Assembly: GCA_964529795.1 (NCBI GenBank)
Contig: CAZGXM010000089.1
Coordinates: 1 to 7,712, forward strand
DNA length: 7,712 nucleotides
From: CAZGXM01 sp964529795
GTDB lineage: Bacteria > Bacillota > JADQBR01
Reading direction: 5' to 3'
In this document: one piece after another, positions 1 through 5,563 of the stretch
How positions within the stretch are numbered: the stretch's first letter is position 1
Layout of the letters: the number at the start of each line of letters is the position of its first letter
Program-made: the position numbers and the translations under genes
The notes under the pieces: generated by a model
What the model saw: the letters and a program-made list of their open reading frames with translations, nothing else
The model's database searches: none
Told to the model about the DNA's origin: nothing

Positions 1-27
1 CCGCTTTTTCTCCCGGGATTTTGACAA
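1..27 (-). CDS. possible 5' end of a minus-strand gene (first 9 codons, runs off window)
   Basis: On the minus strand a TTG at 27-25 opens a frame reading MSKSREKKR to the window edge. An AAGGA ribosome-binding sequence ends 5 nt before it. It lies just after the terminator at 102-133, where a new transcription unit would be expected. Only nine codons are visible, so the gene cannot be identified. The basic, Lys/Arg-rich start is not diagnostic. The start codon and ribosome-binding site are seen; that this is a real gene is inference. Confidence 0.22.
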
Positions 28-101
28 CTCTTTCCTTGTTTATAAATTTCCCCTTTTAAGATATGGACATTGCAATTCTTTATTGGGTTCCATAAATTTG
101 C

Positions 102-133
102 AAAAAAAACGTCCTGTGGGAAATAGCAGGACG
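102..133 (-). terminator. intrinsic terminator downstream of the 80-aa gene
   Basis: On the minus strand CGTCCTG (133-127) pairs perfectly with CAGGACG (116-110) across a 10-nt loop, followed directly by eight Ts (109-102). This is a classic Rho-independent terminator. It lies about 110 bp beyond the stop of the 80-codon gene at 247-489 and would end that transcript, which supports the gene being real. Confidence 0.85.
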
Positions 134-154
134 ATAACGCTAAATCAAAGGGAT

Positions 155-209
155 AAGGCCATTCAGAATAGGCCTTGTTGGTAGCCTTAGCCCCTCCTTG
201 CTGCCAACA
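155..209. other. two adjacent hairpins in the trailer of the 80-aa gene
   Basis: This stretch has two inverted repeats side by side. AAGGCC (155-160) pairs with GGCCTT (171-176) over a 10-nt loop. GTTGGTAGC (178-186) pairs with GCTGCCAAC (201-209) over a 14-nt loop with one G-U wobble on the plus strand, which becomes a C-A mismatch on the minus strand. On the minus strand the loop of the larger hairpin contains AAGGAGGGG, a Shine-Dalgarno-like sequence, within a 12-codon frame (MKIEKLLAARRG). Its function is unknown. It may be a structured 3' untranslated region or the remnant of a lost gene. Confidence 0.4.
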
Positions 210-246
210 GCTTCTCGATCTTCATGGTTACCTTAAAATAATCATA

Positions 247-489
247 TTAGTTCAGCTTCGTCCTCGTTCCTGATGCCGGATCGACGGTCTCTGCTGTCAG
301 TCCACTGGGTAACAACACGTTTACAGCACCACCGCCTGCAGTCTCCACTATGATCCGGTCCCCGCTATGATCCTTGTGATCCGCCACAACCCCCTTGAGT
401 TCTTCCAGTTGACGCGTAGTATCCAAGTGACTGCCTGAAACCCCTTGGAAGATTTGTTGTCCCGATTTCGCTTGCAGGGCGATCTCCAC
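247..489 (-). CDS. hypothetical protein, 80 aa
   Basis: I do not recognise this small protein. It starts with GTG (489-487) and ends in TAA. The upstream ribosome-binding sequence is poor, a G-rich GGGGGATGGG about 8-17 nt away. The N-terminal half is polar and charged (around ELKGVVADHKDHSGDR), and the C-terminal half has alternating hydrophobic residues around RIIVETAGGGAVNVLLPSG that suggest beta strands. No signal peptide, membrane segment or cysteine is visible. Codon use looks like that of real genes in the window. A strong terminator lies downstream and a TTGACA-containing candidate promoter about 165 nt upstream. It could also be a fragment of a longer ancestral gene. Existence is moderately supported; function is unknown. 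Confidence 0.5.
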   Translation of the reverse strand: MEIALQAKSGQQIFQGVSGSHLDTTRQLEELKGVVADHKDHSGDRIIVETAGGGAVNVLLPSGLTAETVDPASGTRTKLN

Positions 490-647
490 TGTGGTTACCC
501 ATCCCCCACGGTTTTTTCTACAGTTTTAGACGAAGGTATATCCCTTTTTGTTCCATTTCCCGACAAGTACTAGCTAAAAGTACCCCGAGGAAAATCCAAC
601 AGGATTATTTCCTTTTACGGGTTAAATCCGGGAACTTTCCATCGCTT

Positions 648-675
648 CTGACCGTCAAAGGTCATAGAAGATAAT
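648..675 (+). promoter_or_regulatory. candidate promoter for the glucosaminidase gene
   Basis: A -35-like CTGACC (648-653, 4 of 6 matches) is followed after 16 bp by a -10-like GATAAT (670-675, 5 of 6 matches), giving a leader of about 35 nt before the ATG at 717. The match is moderate. The left arm of the 9-bp inverted repeat overlaps the -35 box, so repression by a bound protein is conceivable. Confidence 0.35.
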
Positions 676-688
676 CGAATCTTGTCAA
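661..688 (-). promoter_or_regulatory. candidate divergent promoter toward the 80-aa gene
   Basis: On the minus strand a perfect -35 TTGACA (688-683) is followed after 16 bp by TATGAC (666-661, 4 of 6 matches to TATAAT). It overlaps the candidate plus-strand promoter almost completely, so the two genes would compete for polymerase. The leader to the GTG at 489 would be about 165 nt and includes a 12-codon upstream frame (MEQKGIYLRLKL). The weak -10 limits confidence. Confidence 0.3.
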
Positions 689-716
689 CAGGTCAGAAGA
701 AAGGTGAGGTAGTTTA

Positions 717-2831
717 ATGCATTCGAGGAGGCTTTTTTACGGTTGGCGAGTGTGTATAATACTGTTTATGGCACTGGTGATGTTAATCTGGGCGGAGTCC
801 CCCGGATTAGCAACTGGCGATGTTAAATTGGTGATTGACGGTCGGATGATTGATGCATCGCCCCCACCCGTAATCAAAACCGGTCGTACCCTGGTACCGG
901 TACGTTTGGTCTCCGAAACATTGGGGGCTTTTGTTGAGTGGCATGCGGAAAGCAGGACTGTTACTATCACAAAGGGTAACCGTTCAGTTCAATTACGGAT
1001 TGATAATCGCCTGGTTGACTATGCAGAGGGTAGTACAACCTACGGGTTGTCAGACGTTCCGCCACAGATTTTTGGCAACCGTACCTTTGTCCCTTTGAGG
1101 TTGGTAAGTAACGCTTTGGGTGTCTCAGTAAACTGGAATGACTCTGATCGGACTGTTTATGTTGATTCCAGTGTGCCTGCAGCCGTTACCCCATTCTTTG
1201 ATATGGCGTTGCCGTCTATAGAACCTGGTCAAACTATCACTGGAACCACAGAACTTCAGGTCAGTTTTAATGGTACACCGCCTGCTGGTGCTGCGGAAGT
1301 GCGGTTTCTACTCCTTGACCCGGAAACGGGCCGGGGACCAATTGTGGCAAGGGGAAGTGACCTAAAGGGAATATACCAATGGCTGCCTGACCCGTTTTAC
1401 AACGGTATTCGCGTGCTGGCTACTGTGATCTATGACAAAGAGGGCCGTTTCCTGGCTGGCAGTGTCATCCCCGTGGAACTGGCAGTTGCACCCCAGGTGG
1501 CATTGGCGGGTATAGCGCAGGAACAGGCGGTAGAGGATAGTGTTTCCCTTAACGTGGACTTAAACTTTGTGGCCGAGTATGTAAAGTATGAAATAAGTAA
1601 CACGGATACTGGGAACGTAATTGTTACAGGGGAAACGGACCCTCAAGGTACTTACACCTGGACGCCTCAATTTGCTGATAACGGCAGTACTTCTATCCGT
1701 GCTATAGCCTATGACCGCTCCGGGCAGGCCTATTACAGCCCGCCCGTGACCGTGAAAGTAGACGTAAAAAGAAAGCTACAATTAAGAGGGGTATCCCCTG
1801 GCGCCACAGTGGAAAGGCCGGTTACGCTTTGGTTTTCCCGAAATTTCCTGGTCAGTAGAGCAGAGTACGTGCTGAAAGATACAAAGACAGGGAAAGAAGA
1901 AATCCTGCTGCCAGCGGACGGTCAGTTGAACTATAAGTGGTTTCCGGGGCCGGAACAGGCAGGAACGTGGGAACTGGCGGCAAGGGTAACGGACACTAAG
2001 GGCAATACTTATACCTCTGATCCCATCACTGTCCAAGTACCGGCAACCCCCAGACTGCTTTTGGAAACCGTAGGTCCCAACCAGGTGCTGACAGGGACGG
2101 TAAAACTGCAGTCATCGGCTAATGTTTCCCTCAGTAGTATCACATACCAAGTACTAAACCCTGAAACAGGAGAAAAACGGATCGTTGCCAGCGGCAGTGC
2201 TTCCCAGGCGAAATACTCCTGGACACCTAACGAAGAGGACGCTGGATCTAGGCAGATTCAAATCGTAGGTACTACTGTTTCGGGGGAGAAAATAGCAAGT
2301 GAAGCTATCCCTGTTAAGGTTTACTTGGGACCGGTATACGGGCCCAAGCCGGTAATAGAGAAAAGCAAGTTTTTAGATTTTGTATCCCAACTGGCTAAAC
2401 AATCGCAGGAAAGAACAGGTATGTCTGCAGCGCTACAAGCTGCCCAGGCTATCCTAGAAACGGGTTGGGGTCAGTACACGCCGGTGGATAAATATACCGG
2501 CCGGCTCTCCTATAACCTGTTTGGCATCAAAGGCCAGGGTCCAGCCGGTTCGGTAATCTCCAATACCTGGGAAGAATATAACGGCAATACCTTCCGCGTC
2601 GATGCAGCATTCAGAGCTTACAATAACCCGGCTGAAAGCTGGGCGGATCACAAGAAACTTTTACTCACAGCCAGCAGGTACGAGCCGTTTAGAGCGGTGA
2701 TGCATGACAGTACCCGGGGAGCGTGGGCATTGAGACGTGCTGGCTATGCTACTGACTCAAAATATCCGCTGAAACTAATAGATATTATTAAACGATATGA
2801 CTTGCACCTGCTGGATGAAGTAAGTATATAG
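717..2831 (+). CDS. secreted/anchored N-acetylglucosaminidase with copper-amine-oxidase-N repeats and four Ig-like repeats, 704 aa
   Basis: Predicted peptidoglycan hydrolase acting outside the membrane. Residues 1-33 form a signal peptide or signal anchor, with a basic start and a hydrophobic core at about 12-25. Residues 35-150 match the copper amine oxidase N-terminal-like domain (PF07833) as two repeats, with VPVRLVSETLGAFVEW at 60-75 and VPLRLVSNALGVSVNW at 125-140. This domain is common in clostridial surface proteins and does not imply an oxidase. About 157-537 are four Ig-like repeats, each with a Y-x-W-x-P motif at W222, W315, W408 and W502 (spacing 93, 93, 94). Residues 550-700 are a glucosaminidase domain of the FlgJ/LytD type (PF01832), with presumed catalytic E581 in ILETGWG, then YNLFGIKG (599-606) and an AGYATD motif (675-680). 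The ATG has AAGGTGAGG 7 nt upstream. Likely roles are wall turnover, cell separation or sporulation; substrate specificity is inferred from the family. Confidence 0.92.
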   Translation: MHSRRLFYGWRVCIILFMALVMLIWAESPGLATGDVKLVIDGRMIDASPPPVIKTGRTLVPVRLVSETLGAFVEWHAESRTVTITKGNRSVQLRIDNRLVDYAEGSTTYGLSDVPPQIFGNRTFVPLRLVSNALGVSVNWNDSDRTVYVDSSVPAAVTPFFDMALPSIEPGQTITGTTELQVSFNGTPPAGAAEVRFLLLDPETGRGPIVARGSDLKGIYQWLPDPFYNGIRVLATVIYDKEGRFLAGSVIPVELAVAPQVALAGIAQEQAVEDSVSLNVDLNFVAEYVKYEISNTDTGNVIVTGETDPQGTYTWTPQFADNGSTSIRAIAYDRSGQAYYSPPVTVKVDVKRKLQLRGVSPGATVERPVTLWFSRNFLVSRAEYVLKDTKTGKEEILLPADGQLNYKWFPGPEQAGTWELAARVTDTKGNTYTSDPITVQVPATPRLLLETVGPNQVLTGTVKLQSSANVSLSSITYQVLNPETGEKRIVASGSASQAKYSWTPNEEDAGSRQIQIVGTTVSGEKIASEAIPVKVYLGPVYGPKPVIEKSKFLDFVSQLAKQSQERTGMSAALQAAQAILETGWGQYTPVDKYTGRLSYNLFGIKGQGPAGSVISNTWEEYNGNTFRVDAAFRAYNNPAESWADHKKLLLTASRYEPFRAVMHDSTRGAWALRRAGYATDSKYPLKLIDIIKRYDLHLLDEVSI

Positions 2832-2964
2832 CTTTATGTCTTGTGAGTAGAAGCTACCATCTCTCTGAAGTTTGTGGTTGATAATTTTTTAACAGTCACC
2901 CTGGGGCAGGACTTTACCTGCCGTATTTGTTGGATACCAACCCCTGGTACGAAATGTCGCTTGC
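2832..2964. other. intergenic region between convergent genes, with paired hairpins
   Basis: This 133-bp gap separates the stops of the plus-strand hydrolase and the minus-strand VanZ gene. No typical intrinsic terminator with a T tract is visible for either. It contains GGCAGG (2905-2910) pairing with CCTGCC (2917-2922) over a 6-nt loop, and GTTGG (2929-2933) pairing with CCAAC (2937-2941) over 3 nt. A GGGG at 2903-2906 could also pair with CCCC at 2941-2944 to enclose both. A weak 6-bp repeat (TAGCTT 2829-2834 / AAGCTA 2851-2856) starts at the hydrolase stop codon. It may act as a bidirectional 3' structure or be a small dispersed repeat. Confidence 0.4.
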
Positions 2965-3525
2965 TTATCGGATCTCACTCAATCTTTTTTCTTTAGTTAT
3001 CAATCTCAGTAACAGATCAAACAATTTGAAGGCCAAAAACCCAAACAAGAGACCGAAGGTATTCAAAATAAGATCATCCACATCAACCGCCCTGCCCGGA
3101 ATAATCAACTGCAATAATTCAATTGTCAAGGACAGCAAAAAGCCTGTGGTGACAACTTTGCCCAGTGTATTTACGCCCTTCCAGACTAGAGGCAATAGAA
3201 ACCCAAAAGGAGCCAGTAAAACTAAATTTCCGCCGATATTCCGCAACGGAACCATATACCAGGAATGGTTGAGCGATCCCAGGATGCTTTTAAACGGTAT
3301 GAAATTGACGTGGAAATAATCGTTGTAACGAGGTATTCCGATCGGAATGGGAAAGATGGTCACACCGACCAAGGCCACAAGATAGAAGAAGAACAGGTTT
3401 AACAGTAACTCCCCGGAGAAAGAAGTTTTTTGTTCTTTCCTCTTTCGCACTATCAAGACCAGGATTCTAAACGGAACCCAAGTTACCAGAGCAATAAACC
3501 AAACAAAATCGGAATCAATTAGCAC
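2965..3525 (-). CDS. VanZ family integral membrane protein, 186 aa
   Basis: This is a small membrane protein of the VanZ-like family (PF04892), named for the teicoplanin-resistance accessory protein; the biochemical activity of most members is unknown. Hydrophobic segments lie at about 5-27, 40-60, 98-115, 122-142 and 150-172. Family signatures are VNFIPFKSI (73-81), NIGGNLVLLAPFGFLLP (96-112) and the C-terminal block ELLQLIIPGRAVDVDDLILN (136-155), whose acidic residues are typical. Length is normal. The start is GTG (3525-3523) with AAGGGGAGA 5 nt upstream, a strong ribosome-binding site. It converges on the glucosaminidase gene and lies downstream of a small exported protein on the same strand; no clear promoter of its own is visible. 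A cell-envelope role is plausible. Antibiotic resistance should not be assumed, since chromosomal homologues occur without van operons. Confidence 0.9.
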   Translation of the reverse strand: MLIDSDFVWFIALVTWVPFRILVLIVRKRKEQKTSFSGELLLNLFFFYLVALVGVTIFPIPIGIPRYNDYFHVNFIPFKSILGSLNHSWYMVPLRNIGGNLVLLAPFGFLLPLVWKGVNTLGKVVTTGFLLSLTIELLQLIIPGRAVDVDDLILNTFGLLFGFLAFKLFDLLLRLITKEKRLSEIR

Positions 3526-3649
3526 AAGAATCTCCCCTTGCCCTAATAAGGTTGGCGACGAAACTCCTTTTTCGGTTGTGGTCGTTGACCTCTGACTGGT
3601 TCAGCACTATCACCGTTCTGGAATGGGTGGCGCCGGATCGCGCCAAAAT
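3526..3649. other. GC-richer gene-free patch, possible decayed mobile-element sequence
   Basis: This stretch between the VanZ gene and the small exported gene is clearly richer in G+C than the AT-rich DNA on its right. It has a perfect 6-bp inverted repeat TGGCGC (3628-3633) / GCGCCA (3640-3645) over 6 nt. On the minus strand a short open frame begins AQVDFGAIRR (about 3660-3631), which faintly recalls the QVDF motif of IS21 IstA transposases, but the rest does not. No start codon with a ribosome-binding site is present. The composition change is seen; mobile-element origin is speculation. Confidence 0.2.
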
Positions 3650-3967
3650 CTACCTGCGCATATTTAACTTGCCATCAATAAAAACCGTTTTTACTTGTGT
3701 ATTTAATATTCCTTTCTTTTCACCTTTCTTTTCAAATATATGCAATCCACCCAATTGTTCGATTTCCTTCCAACCTTTATCTTTCATGTATTCACGAAAA
3801 ACATTGAAATCATATTCATCGGAACTAATTTTCACATAATATGTCTCTGAAAATAATGATTTCGCAATTTTTGAATCAGTAAATGCTAACTTTCCGATTG
3901 GAAATAAAACTAATATAATAAACAATAAGGCCAAAATAGATATTATTTTTATAATATTTTTCTTCAA
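3650..3967 (-). CDS. small exported or membrane-anchored hypothetical protein, 105 aa
   Basis: I do not recognise the family. The N-terminus has basic residues followed by a hydrophobic stretch (about 5-24, IIKIISILALLFIILVLFPI), so it is a signal peptide or single membrane anchor. The remainder is polar and soluble-looking, with YYVKISSDEYDF at about 43-54 and KDKGWKEIEQLGGLHIFEKK at about 62-81. There is no cysteine, so it is not a lipoprotein. The start is TTG (3967-3965) with an in-frame TAG immediately upstream; GGGGTGGGG nearby could serve as a ribosome-binding site. Codon use is much more AT-rich than in the flanking housekeeping genes, suggesting acquisition. The last codons (MRR, stop) run into the GC-richer patch, so the native C-terminus may have been altered. 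A candidate promoter lies at 4026-4054. Confidence 0.6.
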   Translation of the reverse strand: MKKNIIKIISILALLFIILVLFPIGKLAFTDSKIAKSLFSETYYVKISSDEYDFNVFREYMKDKGWKEIEQLGGLHIFEKKGEKKGILNTQVKTVFIDGKLNMRR

Positions 3968-4186
3968 CTAACCCCACCCCACGTGTATTTAAAATCTATG
4001 TTTTTATAAGATATTTTTTTATCATAGTTTATCAGAATTGAAATCCGTCTTCAATCAAACTACCCGTTAGTTTAAGATATCACAGAACGACCAAAATTTC
4101 GGGTTGTTACACATTCACTATCTACTGCGTTTGACGCGCAAGACCTCCCAATAGTTCCGGTCTGTTCTCCTACACTTGTTTTGAGG
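3968..4186. other. gene-free AT-rich intergenic region between rnpB terminator and small exported gene
   Basis: No convincing gene lies here. The left half is very AT-rich and carries the candidate promoter for the small exported protein. A 6-bp inverted repeat AAACTA (4057-4062) / TAGTTT (4068-4073) sits 2 bp upstream of that promoter's -35 box and could be an operator. On the minus strand a short frame at about 4183-4124 (TDRNYWEVLRVKRSR then stop) has protein-like composition but no start signal, and may be a gene remnant. Confidence 0.35.
4026..4054 (-). promoter_or_regulatory. candidate promoter for the small exported protein gene
   Basis: On the minus strand TTGAAG (4054-4049, 4 of 6) is followed after 17 bp by TAAACT (4031-4026, 4 of 6). 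This is the best sigma-A-like match in the region, giving a leader of about 50 nt to the TTG start. The AT-rich background makes chance matches likely. Confidence 0.3.
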
Positions 4187-4227
4187 CAAAAATGAAGGTG
4201 ATGAATAGCATAAATATTCATCACCTT
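4186..4227 (-). terminator. intrinsic terminator of rnpB
   Basis: On the minus strand AAGGTGATGAATA (4227-4215) pairs perfectly over 13 bp with TATTCATCACCTT (4207-4195) across a 7-nt loop, followed by CATTTTTG (the T run is at 4192-4188). It begins 9 nt past the 3' strand of the RNase P RNA P1 helix, as expected for an rnpB terminator. Confidence 0.88.
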
Positions 4228-4235
4228 GCATAAAG

Positions 4236-4600
4236 GGCAACTGAGCAAACCGTAAGCCGAGTTCTGTCTTGAGTGATCATCTGTCTGGGATGCCAGTTGC
4301 CTGGCATCTCGTGCGACCTACCCGGGGACAAGCGGGCCACTTTTGACGTCCCCCTATCAGGTCTTGCTCCAGGTGGGGTTTACCAAGCCAGCCAGTCACC
4401 TGGCTGCTGGTGAGCCCTTACCTCACCGTTTCATCCTTACCCGGCGCTCAAAGAGCGGCGGGCGGTTTGTTTTCTGTGGCACTTTCCTTGGAGTCGCCTC
4501 CACTGGACGTTATCCAGCACCCTGCCCTGTGGAGCTCGGACTTTCCTCAGGCACGGCCTTGCGGCGCTGTGCCCGCGATCACCTGGTTTACTCAATTGCC
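4236..4600 (-). ncRNA. rnpB: RNase P RNA (M1-like), bacterial type A
   Basis: Catalytic RNA that cleaves 5' leaders from precursor tRNAs with protein RnpA. The conserved core is readable on the minus strand: GAGGAAAGTCCGAGCTCC near the 5' end, CAGGGTGCTGGATAACG, GGAAAGTGCCACAGAAA, AACCGCC, GGTAAGG, the P13/P14 hairpins (GGTGAGGTAAGGGCTCACC, then GCAGCCAGGTGACTGGCTGGC without its last base), TTGGTAAACCCC, GGGTAGGTCGC and ACAGAACTCGGCTTACG near the 3' end. P1 is 16 bp, joining 4600-4585 with 4251-4236, including G-U pairs. CCGAG against CTCGG carries an A-U where E. coli has G-C, a compensatory change. P13, P14 and a P16/P17-like arm indicate type A. About 365 nt is a normal length. Ends are set by P1; the primary transcript probably starts about 40 nt earlier. 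Confidence 0.97.
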
Positions 4601-4645
4601 TATGCTGTTTTAAATTGATATTCCCGCCTTTCAGCGTGGATTTAT

Positions 4646-4674
4646 AGTATAACAATTTTCATGGACATAATCAA
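4646..4674 (-). promoter_or_regulatory. rnpB promoter with extended -10
   Basis: On the minus strand TTGATT (4674-4669, 4 of 6) is followed after exactly 17 bp by TATACT (4651-4646, 5 of 6), with a TGT immediately before the -10 giving an extended -10. Initiation would fall near 4639, about 40 nt before P1. It lies between the zinc-ribbon stop codon and rnpB, giving rnpB an independent strong promoter. Confidence 0.7.
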
Positions 4675-4733
4675 TGGTAATTGCTGGCAAACGTGTGTAG
4701 GTATCGGCAGCATGGGGGCAAATATTTTTTCTG

Positions 4734-5444
4734 TTATTTTTTATAAAACAATAGCCGCCCGCAGTTTTCACAGGTTACCTGTTTTTTGCTCTTTATCGCC
4801 TTAATAACTACCGGGGAAATGTCAATGCGGCAGCCGCCGCAGGTGTTGTTCTCCACCCGGGCGACCACGGTATCACCCAGCCATTTGGCTTTCTTTTTAT
4901 ATATTGTTACCAACTCCGGGTCCACTTCGCTCATCAGCTGCTCTGCTTTTTCCTTCAGACGCAGTATCTCGGCATTGATCTCTTCTTTCCACTGTTCGTA
5001 TTCCTTGACATGTTCCTGGTACTGGTCCTTTTCCTTTTTTAGCTCAAATCTCAACTGCTCCAGCATCACTGTCAGTTCTTCATGCTCCTGGCTCAATTCC
5101 AGCGTCGTGTCCTCACACCCGGACAGTTCTTTCTCGGCCAGCGCCAGCTGCTGCTCGATATTGCGCAGTTCCTTGGGGTTATTGTGTCGACCGTCGTACA
5201 GTTGGGCTTTAAAATTTTTAATCCTTTCCGCCAGCGCACTGCAGTCCATTTCCTTGGACTTGATCTTTTTGCCCAGTCGTTTCAGCCGTTGTTTGTGCTG
5301 CTTGTATTTCTGCAGCTGTTCCTCCAGCTTCTTCTTGACTTCTTTCAGCCGGGGCAGGACTGTCTCCTCTTTTACCCGCTGCCTGGCAAGTTTATAAGCC
5401 CTTAAAGCATTCTGGGCCTGCCACAGCTTTTCCAGTTCACTCAT
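4734..5444 (-). CDS. coiled-coil protein with C-terminal C4 zinc ribbon (zf-RING_7 / DUF164-like), 236 aa
   Basis: Residues 1-175 are a long, highly charged Lys/Glu/Gln helix typical of an antiparallel coiled coil. The C-terminal 35-40 residues form a zinc ribbon with C202-x2-C205 (CGGC) and C225-x2-C228 (CENC), matching the C4-type zinc-ribbon family (PF02591) widespread in bacteria. Length is typical. The molecular role is not established; nucleic-acid or ribosome-associated functions have been suggested for related proteins, and its place beside trmK, the Nif3 gene and rnpB fits an RNA-related job by context only. The ATG at 5444-5442 has GGGGGG 6 nt upstream. A terminator precedes the gene, so it probably has its own promoter within 5445-5524, where only weak matches are visible. 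No terminator is seen between its stop and the rnpB promoter. Confidence 0.88.
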   Translation of the reverse strand: MSELEKLWQAQNALRAYKLARQRVKEETVLPRLKEVKKKLEEQLQKYKQHKQRLKRLGKKIKSKEMDCSALAERIKNFKAQLYDGRHNNPKELRNIEQQLALAEKELSGCEDTTLELSQEHEELTVMLEQLRFELKKEKDQYQEHVKEYEQWKEEINAEILRLKEKAEQLMSEVDPELVTIYKKKAKWLGDTVVARVENNTCGGCRIDISPVVIKAIKSKKQVTCENCGRLLFYKK

Positions 5445-5524
5445 CTTATTCCCCCCATTTCATTTTAAAAATCGACGGCCTACAGCAAATAAAATGAAAG
5501 TTGCGACCGGTAACCAATTAAAAA

Positions 5525-5563
5525 CAAAAAAGATAGGGCCGGGCGTTCGAGCCTTTCCTATCT
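5525..5563 (-). terminator. intrinsic terminator overlapping the Nif3 stop codon
   Basis: On the minus strand AGATAGG (5563-5557) pairs with CCTATCT (5537-5531). A 3-by-3 internal loop and an inner GGC/GCC stem follow, with TCGAAC as the loop. After the stem come six Ts (5531-5526). The first two bases of the hairpin are the last two of the Nif3 TAG stop codon (5564-5562). Confidence 0.7.

Larger units (their letters stand above)
645..699. promoter_or_regulatory. inverted repeat bracketing the promoter region, possible operator
   Basis: CTTCTGACC (645-653) and GGTCAGAAG (691-699) form a perfect 9-bp inverted repeat with a 37-bp spacer. Inside it, TGACC (649-653) and GGTCA (660-664) form a tighter 5-bp dyad with a 6-bp gap, so GGTCA occurs twice on the plus strand. 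The repeat encloses the candidate promoters for both divergent genes, and the right arm ends 1 nt before the ribosome-binding site of the plus-strand hydrolase. It could be a dimeric repressor site with looping, or an mRNA hairpin affecting translation. The repeats are seen; the role is inference. Confidence 0.45.

Noticed and set aside
21..46. TTGACA (21-26) with TATAAA (41-46) as a plus-strand promoter
   Set aside because: The spacer is only 14 bp, too short for a normal sigma-A promoter, and no plus-strand gene follows within a reasonable distance.
589..612. GGAAAATCC / GGATTATTTCC hairpin followed by TTTTACG as a plus-strand terminator or riboswitch part
   Set aside because: The stem has a bulge, the T run is short, and no plus-strand gene precedes it. 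I could not match the leader at 490-716 to a known riboswitch such as the cyclic-di-AMP class.
2927..3319. Plus-strand frame of 130 codons
   Set aside because: Antisense to the clear VanZ-family gene, with no family features and no ribosome-binding site.
2965..3525. VanZ gene as evidence for a glycopeptide-resistance cluster
   Set aside because: No vanR/S/H/A/X-type genes are present; lone VanZ-family genes are common in Firmicutes chromosomes.
3552..3839. Plus-strand frame of 95 codons
   Set aside because: Mostly antisense to the small exported gene; no ribosome-binding site and implausible composition.
4343..4655. Three open frames of 67-91 codons on both strands
   Set aside because: They lie within the RNase P RNA, whose conserved core and P1 helix explain the sequence.
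4786..5405. Plus-strand frames of 203 and 107 codons opposite the zinc-ribbon gene
   Set aside because: Serine/phenylalanine- or leucine-rich antisense shadows of a charged coiled-coil gene; no ribosome-binding sites.
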